From Myotis daubentonii (Eukaryota; Chordata; Mammalia; Chiroptera; Vespertilionidae): 64,000 nt of DNA. The position numbers and the translations under genes are program-made. The stretch lies in contig NC_081844.1 of NCBI RefSeq assembly GCF_963259705.1, positions 9,657,715 through 9,721,714 on the forward strand. The letters run 5' to 3'. The notes beneath the pieces were generated by a model. The model was not told where the DNA came from, did no database searches, and was given only the letters and a program-made list of their open reading frames with translations. Each line of letters opens with the position of its first letter. Position 1 is the first letter of the stretch. Below, in pieces: positions 26,246 to 40,462 of the stretch.

Positions 26246-28775
26246 ATTCTTAAAGTTCCGGAGAGGTTAATATTATCAGAATTCTCGTCATTTCAAAGTT
26301 TCTACCTGTAATCTCGGGAATTGAACTCGGCTTTAAATGTAGTAAAATTCTATTTACTTGTTTTTTTAACTGTTTGTTACACGTTGATATTCATTTCCTG
26401 GAAAGAATACTGTGTATTTTAAGAGTTTTAACACATTCTCACAGTTTCCTTAGAATTATATACTAGAACCTTGAGGATATAAACTGTCTCAGTCAAAAAA
26501 AGCCGTGGCAACTCAGGATCAACTGTAATCATAAACAGTATTCTCCTCATTTCAAATCATTATACACAAGTACTGAGCTGTATAAACAGGAATTCTTAAA
26601 GTTTGAAATGACATTGCAGTTAAAACGCCACTTAAAATAGCCTGAGTTGTTAATATTATCAGAATTGCCGTCATTTCAGAGCTTTCGACCTGTAATCTCG
26701 GTAACTGAACTCGGCCTTAAATGAAGTTAGATTCTATTTACTTGTGTTTCAACTGTTTGTTACACGTTCATATTCATTTCCTGGAAAGAAATTTGTGTAT
26801 TTTAAGAGTTTTAACACATTTTGACAGTTTCCTGAGAAGTATGTACTAGAACTTTCAGGATATAAACTGTTTCAGTCAAAAAAGGCCACGGCAACTCAGA
26901 ATCAACTGTAAACATAAACAGTATCCTCCTCATTTCAAATCATTATACACAAGTTCTGAGCTCTATAAACAGGAATTCTTAAAGTTCCGGAGAGGTTAAT
27001 ATTATCAGAATTCTCGTCATTTCAAAGTTTCTACCTGTAATCTCGGGAATTGAACTAGGCTTTAAATGTAGTTAGATTCTATTTACTTGTTTTTTAACTG
27101 TTTGTTACACGTTGATATTCATTTCCTGGAAAGAATACTGTGTATTTTAAGAGTTTTAACACATTCTCACAGTTTCCTTAGAATTATATACTAGAACCTT
27201 GAGGATATAAACTGTCTCAGTCAAAAAAAGCCGTGGCAACTCAGGATCAACTGTAAACATAAACAGTATTCTCCTCATTTCAAATCATTATACACAAGTA
27301 CTGAGCTGTATAAACAGGAATTCTTACAGTTTGAAATGACATTGCAGTTAAAACGCCACTTAAAATAGCCTGAGTTGTTAATATTATCAGAATTGCCGTC
27401 ATTTCAGAGCTTTTGACCTGTAATCTCGGTAACTGAACTCGGCCTTAAATGAAGTTAGATTCTATTTACTTGTGTTTCAACTGTTTGTTACACGTTCATA
27501 TTCATTTCCTGGAAAGAAAATTGTGTATTTTAAGAGTTTTAACACATTTTGACAGTTTCCTGAGAAGTATATACTAGAACCTTCAGGATATAAACTGTTT
27601 CAGTCAAAAAACGCCACGGCAACTCAGAATCAACTGTAAACATAAACAGTATTCTCCACATTTCAAATCATTATACACAAGTTCTGAGCTCTATAAACAG
27701 GAATTCTTAAAGTTCCGGAGATGTTAATATTATCAGAATTCTCGTCATTTCAAAGTTTATACCTGTAATCTCGGGAATTGAACTCGGCTTTAAGTGTACT
27801 TAGATTCTATTTACTTGTGTTTTAACTGTTTGTTACACGTTCATATTCATTTCCTGGAAAGAAAACTGAGTATTTTAAGAGTTTTAACACATTCTCACAG
27901 TTTCCTTAGAATTATATACTAGAACCTTGAGGATATAAACTGTCTCAGTCAAAAAAAGCCGTGGCAACTCAGGATCAACTGTAAACATAAACAGTATTCT
28001 CCTCATTTCAAATCATTATACACAAGTACTGAGCTCTATCAACAGGAATTCTTAAAGTTTGAAATGACATTGCAGTTAAAACGCCACTTAAAAGAGCCTG
28101 AGTTGTTAATATTATCAGAATTGCCGTCATTTCAGAGCTTTCCACCTCTCATCTCGGTAACTGAACTGGGCCTTAAATGTAGTTAGATTCTATTTACTTG
28201 TGTTTCAACTGTTTGTTACACGTTCATATTCATTTCCTGGAAAGAGAATTGTGTATTTTTAGAGTTTTAACACATTTTGACAGTTTCCTGAGAAGTATAT
28301 ACTAGAACTTTCAGGATATAAACTGTTTCAGTCAAAAAACGCCACGGCAACTCAGGTTCACGTGTAAACATAAACAGTATTCTCCACATTTCAAGTCATT
28401 ATACACAAGTTCTGAGCTCTATAAACAGGAATTCTTAAAGTTCCGGAGAGGTTAATATTATCAGAATTCTCGTCATTTCAAAGTTTCTACCTGTAATCTC
28501 GGGAATTGAACTCGGCTTTAAATGTAGTTAGATTCTATTTACTTGTTCTTTAACTGTTTGTTACACGTTCATATTCATTTCCTGGAAAGAATACTGTGTA
28601 TTTTAAGAGTTTTAACACATTCTCACAGTTTCCTTAGAATTATATACTAGAACCTTCAGGATATAAACTGTCTCAGTCAAAAAAAGCCGTGGCAACTCAG
28701 GATCAACTGTAAACATAAACAGTATTCTCCTCATTTTAAATCATTATACACAAGTACTGAGCTCTATAAACAGGA
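26246..28775. repeat. Segment copied again at 43758-46287 (offset 17512)
   Basis: A26246-B26592-A26975-B27320-A27703-B28048-A28431 correspond to A43758-B44104-A44487-B44832-A45215-B45560-A45943. Both start with a seven-T A monomer carrying CACGTTGAT, then GAAATTTGTG in the first B, the GAGCTGTATAAAC A-end twice, GTTTATACC in the third A and the CTCTCATC B-form. A similar seven-T start lies at 29159. The right edge is blurred because A28431 switches to CCTTCAGG. Confidence 0.82.
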
Positions 28776-31343
28776 ATTCTTAAAGTTTGAAATGACATTT
28801 TAGTGAAAACGCCACTTAAAATAGCCTGAGTTGTTAATATTATCAGAATTGCCGTCATTTCAGAGCTTTCCACCACTAATCTCGGTTATTGAACTCGGCG
28901 TTAAATGTAGTTAGATTCTATTTACTTGTGTTTCAACTGTTTGTTACACGTTCATATTCATTTCCTGGAAAGAAAATTGTGTATTTTAAGAGTTTTAACA
29001 CATTTTGACAGTTTCCTGAGAAGTATATACTAGAACCTTCAGGATATAAACTGTTTCAGTCAAAAAAGGCCACGGCAACTCAGAATCAACTGTAAACATA
29101 AACAGTATCCTCCTCATTTCAAATCATTATACACAAGTTCTGAGCTCTATAAACAGGAATTCTTAAAGTTCCGGAGAGGTTAATATTATCAGAATTCTCG
29201 TCATTTCAAAGTTTCTACCTGTAATCTCGGGAATTGAACTCGGCTTTAAATGTAGTTAGATTCTATTTACTTGTTTTTTTAACTGTTTGTTACACGTTGA
29301 TATTCATTTCCTGGAAAGAATACTGTGTATTTTAAGAGTTTTAACACATTCTCACAGTTTCCTTAGAATTATATACTAGAACCTTGAGGATATAAACTGT
29401 CTCAGTCAAAAAAAGCCGTGGCAACTCAGGATCAACTGTAAACATAAACAGTATTCTCCTCATTTCAAATCATTATACACAAGTACTGAGCTGTATAAAC
29501 AGGAATTCTTAAAGTTTGAAATGACATTGCAGTTAAAACGCCACTTAAAATAGCCTGAGTTGTTAATATTATCAGAATTGCCGTCATTTCAGAGCTTTCG
29601 ACCTGTAATCTCGGTAACTGAACTCGGCCTTAAATGAAGTTAGATTCTATTTACTTGTGTTTCAACTGTTTGTTACACGTTCATATTCATTTCCTGGAAA
29701 GAAAATTGTGTATTTTAAGAGTTTTAACACATTTTGACAGTTTCCTGAGAAGTATGTACTAGAACCTTCAGGATATAAACTGTTTCAGTCAAAAAACGCC
29801 ACGGAAACTCAGAATCAACTGTAAACATAAACAGTATCCTCCTCATTTCAAATCATTATACACAAGTTCTGAGCTCTATAAACAGGAATTCTTAAAGTTC
29901 CGGAGAGGTTAATATTATCAGAATTCTCGTCATTTCAAAGTTTCTACCTGTAATCTCGGGAATTGAACTCGGCTTTAAATGTAGTTAGATTCTATTTACT
30001 TGTTTTTTAACTGTTTGTTACACGTTGATATTCATTTCCTGGAAAGAATACTGTGTATTTTAAGAGTTTTAACACATTCTCACAGTTTCCTTAGAATTAT
30101 ATACTAGAACCTTGAGGATATAAACTGTCTCAGTCAAAAAAAGCCGTGGCAACTCAGGATCAACTGTAAACATAAACAGTATTCTCCTCATTTCAAATCA
30201 TTATACACAAGTACTGAGCTGTATAAACAGGAATTCTTAAAGTTTGAAATGACATTGCAGTTAAAACGCCACTTAAAATAGCCTGAGTTGTTAATATTAT
30301 CAGAATTGCCGTCATTTCAGAGCTTTCGACCTGTAATCTCGGTAACTGAACTCGGCCTTAAATGAAGTTAGATTCTATTTACTTGTGTTTCAACTGTTTG
30401 TTACACGTTCATATTCATTTCCTGGAAAGAAAATTGTGTATTTTAAGAGTTTTAACACATTTTGACAGTTTCCTGAGAAGTATATACTAGAACCTTCAGG
30501 ATATAAACTGTTTCAGTCAAAAAACGCCACGGCAACTCAGAATCAACTGTAAACATAAACAGTATTCTCCACATTTCAAATCATTATACACAAGTTCTGA
30601 GCTCTATAAACAGGAATTCTTAAAGTTCCGGAGATGTTAATATTATCAGAATTCTCGTCATTTCAAAGTTTCTACCTGTAATCTCGGGAATTGAACTCGG
30701 CTTTAAATGTACTTAGATTCTATTTACTTGTGTTTTAACTGTTTGTTACACGTTCATATTCATTTCCTGGAAAGAAAACTGAGTATTTTAGGAGTTTTAA
30801 CACATTCTCACAGTTTCCTTAGAATTATATACTAGAACCTTGAGGATATAAACTGTCTCAGTCAAAAAAAGCCGTGGCAACTCAGGATCAACTGTAAACA
30901 TAAACAGTATTCTCCTCATTTCAAATCATTATACACAAGTACTGAGCTCTATAAACAGGAATTCTTAAAGTTTGAAATGACATTTTAGTGAAAACGCCAC
31001 TTAAAATAGCCTGAGTTGTTAATATTATCAGAATTGCCGTCATTTCAGAGCTTTCCACCACTAATCTCGGTTATTGAACTCGGCGTTAAATGTAGTTAGA
31101 TTCTATTTACTTGTGTTTCAACTGTTTGTTACACGTTCATATTCATTTCCTGGAAAGAAAATTGTGTATTTTAAGAGTTTTAACACATTTTGACAGTTTC
31201 CTGAGAAGTATGTACTAGAACCTTCAGGATATAAACTGTTTCAGTCAAAAAAGGCCACGGCAACTCAGAATCAACTGTAAACATAAACAGTATCCTCCTC
31301 ATTTCAAATCATTATACACAAGTTCTGAGCTCTATAAACAGGA

Positions 31344-34300
31344 ATTCTTAAAGTTCCGGAGAGGTTAATATTATCAGAATTCTCGTCATTTCAAAGTTTC
31401 TACCTGTAATCTCGGGAATTGAACTCGGCTTTAAATGTAGTTAGATTCTATTTACTTGTTTTTTAACTGTTTGTTACACGTTGATATTCATTTCCTGGAA
31501 AGAATACTGTGTATTTTAAGAGTTTTAACACATTCTCACAGTTTCCTTAGAATTATATACTAGAACCTTGAGGATATAAACTGTCTCAGTCAAAAAAAGC
31601 CGTGGCAACTCAGGATCAACTGTAAACATAAACAGTATTCTCCTCATTTCAAATCATTATACACAAGTACTGAGCTGTATAAACAGGAATTCTTAAAGTT
31701 TGAAATGACATTGCAGTTAAAACGCCACTTAAAATAGCCTGAGTTGTTAATATTATCAGAATTGCCGTCATTTCAGAGCTTTCGACCTGTAATCTCGGTA
31801 ACTGAACTCGGCCTTAAATGAAGTTAGATTCTATTTACTTGTGTTTCAACTGTTTGTTACACGTTCATATTCATTTCCTGGAAAGAAAATTGTGTATTTT
31901 AAGAGTTTTAACACATTTTGACAGTTTCCTGAGAAGTATATACTAGAACCTTCAGGATATAAACTGTTTCAGTCAAAAAACGCCACGGCAACTCAGAATC
32001 AACTGTAAACATAAACAGTATTCTCCACATTTCAAATCATTATACACAAGTTCTGAGCTCTATAAACAGGAATTCTTAAAGTTCCGGAGATGTTAATATT
32101 ATCAGAATTCTCGTCATTTCAAAGTTTATACCTGTAATCTCGGGAATTGAACTCGGCTTTAAATGTACTTAGATTCTATTTACTTGTGTTTTAACTGTTT
32201 GTTACACGTTCATATTCATTTCCTGGAAAGAAAACTGAGTATTTTAAGAGTTTTAACACATTCTCACAGTTTCCTTAGAATTATATACTAGAACCTTGAG
32301 GATATAAACTGTCTCAGTCAAAAAAAGCCGTGGCAACTCAGGATCAACTGTAAACATAAACAGTATTCTCCTCATTTCAAATCATTATACACAAGTACTG
32401 AGCTCTATAAACAGGAATTCTTAAAGTTTGAAATGACATTGCAGTTAAAACGCCACTTAAAAGAGCCTGAGTTGTTAATATTATCAGAATTGCCGTCATT
32501 TCAGAGCTTTCCACCTCTCATCTCGGTAACTGAACTGGGCCTTAAATGTAGTTAGATTCTATTTACTTGTGTTTCAACTGTTTGTTACACGTTCATATTC
32601 ATTTCCTGGAAAGAGAATTGTGTATTTTTAGAGTTTTAACACATTTTGACAGTTTCCTGAGAAGTATATACTAGAACTTTCAGGATATAAACTGTTTCAG
32701 TCAAAAAACGCCACGGCAACTCAGGTTCACGTGTAAACATAAACAGTATTCTCCACATTTCAAGTCATTATACACAAGTTCTGAGCTCTATAAACAGGAA
32801 TTCTTAAAGTTCCGGAGAGGTTAATATTATCAGAATTCTCGTCATTTCAAAGTTTCTACCTGTAATCTCGGGAATTGAACTCGGCTTTAAATGTAGTTAG
32901 ATTCTATTTACTTGTTTTTTAACTGTTTGTTACACGTTCATATTCATTTCCTGGAAAGAATACTGTGTATTTTAAGAGTTTTAACACATTCTCACAGTTT
33001 CCTTAGAATTATATACTAGAACCTTGAGGATATAAACTGTCTCAGTCAAAAAAAGCCAGGGCGACTCAGGATCAACTGTAAACATAAACAGTGTTCTCGT
33101 CATTTCAAATCATTATACACTAGTTCTTAGCTCTATAAACAGGAATTCTTAAGGTGTGAAATGACATTTTAGTGAAAACGCCACTTAAAATAGCCTGAGT
33201 TGTTAATATTATCAGAATTGCCGTCATTTCAGAGCTTTCGACCTCTAATCTCGGTAACTGAACTCGGCCTTAAATGAAGTTAGATTCTATTTACTTGTGT
33301 TTCAACTGTTTGTTACACGTTCATATTCATTTCCTGGAAAGAAAATTGTGTATTTTAAGAGTTTTAACACATTTTGACAGTTTCCTGAGAAGTATGTACT
33401 AGAACCTTCAGGATATAAACTGTTTCAGTCAAAAAACCCCACGGCAACTCAGAATCAACTGTAAACATAAACAGTATTCTCCACATTTCAAATCATTATA
33501 CACAAGTTCTGAGCTCTATAAACAGGAATTCTTAAAGTTCCGGAGATGTTAATATTATCAGAATTCTCGTCATTTCAAAGTTTCTACCTGTAATCTCGGG
33601 AATTGAACTCGGCTTTAAATGTAGTTAGATTCTATTTACTTGTTTTTTAACTGTTTGTTACACGTTCATATTCATTTCCTGGAAAGAAAACTGAGTATTT
33701 TAAGAGTTTTAACACATTCTCACAGTTTCCTTAGAATTATATACTAGAACCTTCAGGATATAAACTGTCTCAGTCAAAGAAAGCCGTGGCAACTCAGGAT
33801 CAACTGTAAACATAAACAGTATTCTCCTCATTTTAAATCATTATACACAAGTACTGAGCTCTATAAACAGGAATTCTTAAAGTTTGAAATGACATTTTAG
33901 TGAAAACGCCACTTAAAATAGCCTGAGTTGTTAATATTATCAGAATTGCCGTCATTTCAGAGCTTTCCACCACTAATCTCGGTTATTGAACTCGGCGTTA
34001 AATGTAGTTAGATTCTATTTACTTGTGTTTCAACTGTTTGTTACACGTTCATATTCATTTCCTGGAAAGAAAATTGTGTATTTTAAGAGTTTTAACACAT
34101 TTTGACAGTTTCCTGAGAAGTATGTACTAGAACCTTCAGGATATAAACTGTTTCAGTCAAAAAAGGCCACGGCAACTCAGAATCAACTGTAAACATAAAC
34201 AGTATCCTCCTCATTTCAAATCATTATACACAAGTTCTGAGCTCTATAAACAGGAATTCTTAAAGTTCCGGAGAGGTTAATATTATCAGAATTCTCGTCA

Positions 34301-36439
34301 TTTCAAAGTTTCTACCTGTAATCTCGGGAATTGAACTCGGCTTTAAATGTAGTTAGATTCTATTTACTTGTTTTTTAACTGTTTGTTACACGTTGATATT
34401 CATTTCCTGGAAAGAATACTGTGTATTTTAAGAGTTTTAACACATTCTCACAGTTTCCTTAGAATTATATACTAGAACCTTGAGGATATAAACTGTCTCA
34501 GTCAAAAAAAGCCGTGGCAACTCAGGATCAACTGTAAACATAAACAGTATTCTCCTCATTTCAAATCATTATACACAAGTACTGAGCTGTATAAACAGGA
34601 ATTCTTAAAGTTTGAAATGACATTGCAGTTAAAACGCCACTTAAAATAGCCTGAGTTGTTAATATTATCAGAATTGCCGTCATTTCAGAGCTTTCGACCT
34701 GTAATCTCGGTAACTGAACTCGGCCTTAAATGAAGTTAGATTCTATTTACTTGTGTTTCAACTGTTTGTTACACGTTCATATTCATTTCCTGGAAAGAAA
34801 ATTGTGTATTTTAAGAGTTTTAACACATTTTGACAGTTTCCTGAGAAGTATATACTAGAACCTTCAGGATATAAACTGTTTCAGTCAAAAAACGCCACGG
34901 CAACTCAGAATCAACTGTAAACATAAACAGTATTCTCCACATTTCAAATCATTATACACAAGTTCTGAGCTCTATAAACAGGAATTCTTAAAGTTCCGGA
35001 GATGTTAATATTATCAGAAATCTCGTCATTTCAAAGTTTATACCTGTAATCTCGGGAATTGAACTCGGCTTTAAATGTACTTAGATTCTATTTACTTGTG
35101 TTTTAACTGTTTGTTACACGTTCATATTCATTTCCTGGAAAGAAAACTGAGTATTTTAAGAGTTTTAACACATTCTCACAGTTTCCTTAGAATTATATAC
35201 TAGAACCTTGAGGATATAAACTGTCTCAGTCAAAAAAAGCCGTGGCAACTCAGGATCAACTGTAAACATAAACAGTATTCTCCTCATTTCAAATCATTAT
35301 ACACAAGTACTGAGCTCTATAAACAGGAATTCTTAAAGTTTGAAATGACATTGCAGTTAAAACGCCACTTAAAAGAGCCTGAGTTGTTAATATTATCAGA
35401 ATTGCCGTCATTTCAGAGCTTTCCACCTCTCATCTCGGTAACTGAACTGGGCCTTAAATGTAGTTAGATTCTATTTACTTGTGTTTCAACTGTTTGTTAC
35501 ACGTTCATATTCATTTCCTGGAAAGAGAATTGTGTATTTTTAGAGTTTTAACACATTTTGACAGTTTCCTGAGAAGTATATACTAGAACTTTCAGGATAT
35601 AAACTGTTTCAGTCAAAAAACGCCACGGCAACTCAGGTTCACGTGTAAACATAAACAGTATTCTCCACATTTCAAGTCATTATACACAAGTTCTGAGCTC
35701 TATAAACAGGAATTCTTAAAGTTCCGGAGAGGTTAATATTATCAGAATTCTCGTCATTTCAAAGTTTCTACCTGTAATCTCGGGAATTGAACTCGGCTTT
35801 AAATGTAGTTAGATTCTATTTACTTGTTTTTTAACTGTTTGTTACACGTTCATATTCATTTCCTGGAAAGAATACTGTGTATTTTAAGAGTTTTAACACA
35901 TTCTCACAGTTTCCTTAGAATTATATACTAGAACCTTGAGGATATAAACTGTCTCAGTCAAAAAAAGCCAGGGCGACTCAGGATCAACTGTAAACATAAA
36001 CAGTGTTCTCGTCATTTCAAATCATTATACACTAGTTCTTAGCTCTATAAACAGGAATTCTTAAGGTGTGAAATGACATTTTAGTGAAAACGCCACTTAA
36101 AATAGCCTGAGTTGTTAATATTATCAGAATTGCCGTCATTTCAGAGCTTTCGACCTGTAATCTCGGTAACTGAACTCGGCCTTAAATGAAGTTAGATTCT
36201 ATTTACTTGTGTTTCAACTGTTTGTTACACGTTCATATTCATTTCCTGGAAAGAAAATTGTGTATTTTAAGAGTTTTAACACATTTTGACAGTTTCCTGA
36301 GAAGTATGTACTAGAACCTTCAGGATATAAACTGTTTCAGTCAAAAAAGGCCACGGCAACTCAGAATCAACTGTAAACATAAACAGTATCCTCCTCATTT
36401 CAAATCATTATACACAAGTTCTGAGCTCTATAAACAGGA
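31344..36439. repeat. 2912-bp higher-order repeat (four dimers)
   Basis: Four distinct dimers recur in order. D1 has CACGTTGAT and GAGCTGTATAAAC, followed by a GCAGTTAAAACG B. D2 has GTTTATACC and GTACTTAG, followed by a CTCTCATC B. D3 has GCCAGGGCGAC, followed by a B starting AAGGTGTGAAATG. D4 has AAAACTGAG and CCTTCAGG, followed by a CCACCACTAATC B. D1-D4 start at 31344, 32072, 32800 and 33528. D1-D3 repeat at 34256, 34984 and 35712, and D1-D4 appear again from 44487. AAGGTGTGAAATG is found only at 33145, 36057 and 46288. Confidence 0.9.
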
Positions 36440-37512
36440 ATTCTTAAAGTTCCGGAGAGGTTAATATTATCAGAATTCTCGTCATTTCAAAGTTGCTACC
36501 TGTAATCTCGGGAATTGAACTCGGCTTTAAATGTAGTTAGATTCTATTTACTTGTTTTTTAACTGTTTGTTACACGTTCATATTCATTTCCTGGAAAGAA
36601 TACTGTGTATTTTAAGAGTTTTAATACATTCTCACAGTTTCCTTAGAATTATATACTAGAACCTTGAGGATATAAACTGTCTCAGTCAAAAAAAGCCAGG
36701 GCGACTCAGGATCAACTGTAAACATAAACAGTGTTCTCGTCATTTCAAATCATTATACACTAGTTCTTAGCTCTATAAACAGGAATTCTTAAAGTTTGAA
36801 ATGACATTTTAGTGAAAACGCCACTTAAAATAGCCTGAGTTGTTAATATTATCAGAATTGCTGTCATTTCAGAGCTTTCGACCTGTAATCTCGGTAACTG
36901 AACTCGGCCTTAAATGAAGTTAGATTCTATTTACTTGTGTTTCAACTGTTTGTTACACGTTCATATTCATTTCCTGGAAAGAAAATTGTGTATTTTAAGA
37001 GTTTTAACACATTTTGACAGTTTCCTGAGAAGTATATGCTAGAACCTTCAGGATATAAACTGTTTCAGTCAAAAAACGCCACGGCAACTCAGAATCAACT
37101 GTAAACATAAACAGTATTCTCCACATTTCAAATCATTATACACAAGTTCTGAGCTCTATAAACAGGAATTCTTAAAGTTCCGGAGATGTTAATATTATCA
37201 GAATTCTCGTCATTTCAAAGTTTCTACCTGTAATCTCGGGAATTGAACTCGGCTTTAAATGTAGTTAGATTCTATTTACTTGTTTTTTAACTGTTTGTTA
37301 CACGTTGATATTCATTTCCTGGAAAGAATACTGTGTATTTTAAGAGTTTTAACACATTCTCACAGTTTCCTTAGAATTATATACTTTAACCTTGAGGATA
37401 TAAACTGTCTCAGTCAAAAAAAGCCATGGCGACTCAGGATCAACTGTAAACATAAACAGTGTTCTCGTCATTTCAAATCATTATACACTAGTTCTTAGCT
37501 CTATAAACAGGA

Positions 37513-38278
37513 ATTCTTAAAGTTTGAAATGACATTGTAGTGAAAACGCCACTTAAAATAGCCTGAGTTGTTAATATTATCAGAATTGCCGTCATTTCAG
37601 AGCTTTCGACCTGTAATCTCGGTAACTGAACTCGGCCTTAAATGAAGTTAGATTCTATTTACTTGTGTTTCAACTGTTTGTTACACGTTCATATTCATTT
37701 CCTGGAAAGAAAATTGTGTATTTTAAGAGTTTTAACACATTTTGACAGTTTCCTGAGAAGTATGTACTAGAACCTTCAGGATATAAACTGTTTCAGTCAA
37801 AAAAGGCCACGGCAACTCAGAATCAACTGTAAACATAAACAGTAACCTCCTCATTTCAAATCATTATACACAAGTTCTGAGCTCTATAAACAGGAATTCT
37901 TAAAGTTTGAAATGACATTTTAGTTAAAACGCCACTTAAAAGAGCCTGAGTTGTTAATATTATCAGAATTGCCGTCATTTCAGAGCTTTCCACCTCTCAT
38001 CTCGGTAACTGAACTGGGCCTTAAATGTAGTTAGATTCTATTTACTTGTGTTTCAACTGTTTGTTACACGTTCATATTCATTTCCTGGAAAGAGAATTGT
38101 GTATTTTTAGAGTTTTAACACATTTTGACAGTTTCCTGAGAAGTATATACTAGAACCTTCAGGATATAAACTGTTTCAGTCAAAAAACGCCACGGCAACT
38201 CAGAATCAACTGTAAACATAAACAGTATTCTCCACATTTCAAATCATTATACACAAGTTCTGAGCTCTATGAACAGGA
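37513..38278. repeat. B-B junction module (copy 2, junction at 37896)
   Basis: B37513 ends with CAGTAACCTCC and is followed by B37896 with GACATTTTAGTTAAAAC. It lies inside the 20.8-kb-offset copy of 16420-18655, so it was moved there as part of a longer segment. Confidence 0.9.
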
Positions 38279-40462
38279 ATTCTTAAAGTTCCGGAGATGT
38301 TAATATTATCAGAATTCTCGTCATTTCAAAGTTTCTACCTGTAATCTCGGGAATTGAACTCGGCTTTAAATGTACTTAGATTCTATTTACTTGTGTTTTA
38401 ACTGTTTGTTACACGTTCATATTCATTTCCTGGAAAGAAAACTGAGTATCTTAAGAGTTTTAACACATTCTCACAGTTTCCTTAGAATTATATACTAGAA
38501 CCTTCAGGATATAAACTGTCTCAGTCAAAAAAAGCCGTGGCAACTCAGGATCAACTGTAAACATAAACAGTATTCTCCTCATTTTAAATCATTATACACA
38601 AGTACTGAGCTCTATAAACAGGAATTCTTAAAGTTTGAAATGACATTTTAGTGAAAACGCCACTTAAAATAGCCTGAGTTGTTAATATTATCAGAATTGC
38701 CGTCATTTCAGAGCTTTCCACCACTAATCTCGGTTATTGAACTCGGCGGTAAATGTAGTTAGATTCTATTTACTTGTGTTTCAACTGTTTGTTACACGTT
38801 CATATTCATTTCCTGGAAAGAAAATTGTGTATTTTAAGAGTTTTAACACATTTTGACAGTTTCCTGAGAAGTATGTACTAGAACCTTCAGGATATAAACT
38901 GTTTCAGTCAAAAAACGCCACGGAAACTCAGGTTCACGTGTAAACATAAACAGTATTCTCTACATTTCAAGTATTTATACGCAAGTTCTGAGCTCTATAA
39001 ACAGGAATTCTTAAAGTTCCGGAGAGGTTAATATTATCAGAATTCTCGTCATTTCAAAGTTTCTACCTGTAATCTCGGGAATTGAACTCGGCTTTAAATG
39101 TAGTTAGATTCTATTTACTTGTTTTTTAACTGTTTGTTACACGTTCATATTCATTTCCTGGAAAGAATACTGTGTATTTTAAGAGTTTTAACACATTCTC
39201 ACAGTTTCCTTAGAATTATATACTAGAACCTTGAGGATATAAACTGTCTCAGTCAAAAATAGCCAGGGCGACTCAGGATCAACTGTAAACATAAACAGTG
39301 TTCTCGTCATTTCAAATCATTATACACTAGTTCTTAGCTCTATAAACAGGAATTCTTAAAGTTTGAAATGACATTTTAGTGAAAACGCCACTTAAAATAG
39401 CCTGATTTGTTAATATTATCAGAATTGCCGTCATTTCAGAGCTTTCGACCTGTAATCTCGGTAACTGAACTCGGCCTTAAATGAAGTTAGATTCTATTTA
39501 CTTGTGTTTCAACTGTTTGTTACACGTTCATATTCATTTCCTGGAAAGAAAATTGTGTATTTTAAGAGTTTTAACACATTTTGACAGTTTCCTGAGAAGT
39601 ATGTACTAGAACCTTCAGGATATAAACTGTTTCAGTCAAAAAACGCCACGGCAACTCAGAATCAACTGTAAACATAAACAGTATCCTCCTCATTTCAAAT
39701 CATTATACACAAGTTCTGAGCTCTATAAACAGGAATTCTTAAAGTTCCGGAGAGGTTAATATTATCAGAATTCTCGTCATTTCAAAGTTTCTACCTGTAA
39801 TCTCGGGAATTAAACTCGGCTTTAAATGTAGTTAGATTCTATTTACCTGTTTTTTAACTGTTTGTTACACGTTCATATTCATTTCCTGGAAAGAAAACTG
39901 AGTATTTTAAGAGTTTTAACACATTCTCACAGTTTCCTTAGAATTATATACTAGAACCTTGAGGATATAAACTGTCTCAGTCAAAAAAAGCCGTGGCAAC
40001 TCAGGATCAACTGTAAACATAAACAGTGTTCTCGTCATTTCAAATCATTATACACTAGTTCTTAGCTCTATAAACAGGAATTCTTAAAGTTTGAAATGAC
40101 ATTTTAGTGAAAACGCCACTTAAAATAGCCTGAGTTGTTAATATTATCAGAATTGCCGTCATTTCAGAGCTTTCGACCTGTAATCTCGGTAACTGAATTC
40201 GGCCTTAAATGAAGTTAGATTCTATTTACTTGTGTTTCAACTGTTTGTTACACGTTCATATTCATTTCCTGGAAAGAAAATTGTGTATTTTAAGAGTTTT
40301 AACACATTTTGACAGTTTCCTGAGAAGTATGTACTAGAACCTTCAGGATATAAACTGTTTCAGTCAAAAAAGGCCACGGCAACTCAGAATCAACTGTAAA
40401 CATAAACAGTAACCTCCTCATTTCAAATCATTATACACAAGTTCTGAGCTCTATAAACAGGA
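37896..40462. repeat. Phase block 6: B plus three dimers
   Basis: Starts: B37896, A38279, B38624, A39007, B39352, A39735 and B40080. The first part continues the copy of 17127-18655. A39735 has private changes (ATTAAACTCGG, TTTACCTGTTTT). B40080 carries CTGAATTCGGCC and the GTAACC junction marker. No other feature is present. Confidence 0.93.

Larger units (their letters stand above)
17127..37895. repeat. Phase block 5: B plus 28 unbroken dimers
   Basis: This is the longest regular stretch. It opens with B17127, then A copies start at 17510, 18238, 18966, 19694, 20421, 21149, 21877, 22606, 23334, 24062, 24790, 25518, 26246, 26975, 27703, 28431, 29159, 29888, 30616, 31344, 32072, 32800, 33528, 34256, 34984, 35712, 36440 and 37168. 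Each is followed 344-346 bp later by a B. Length variants: A19694 is 344 bp (one extra T, loss of AC), and A21877, A26246 and A29159 are 346 bp (seven Ts). No gene or foreign sequence occurs. Confidence 0.95.
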
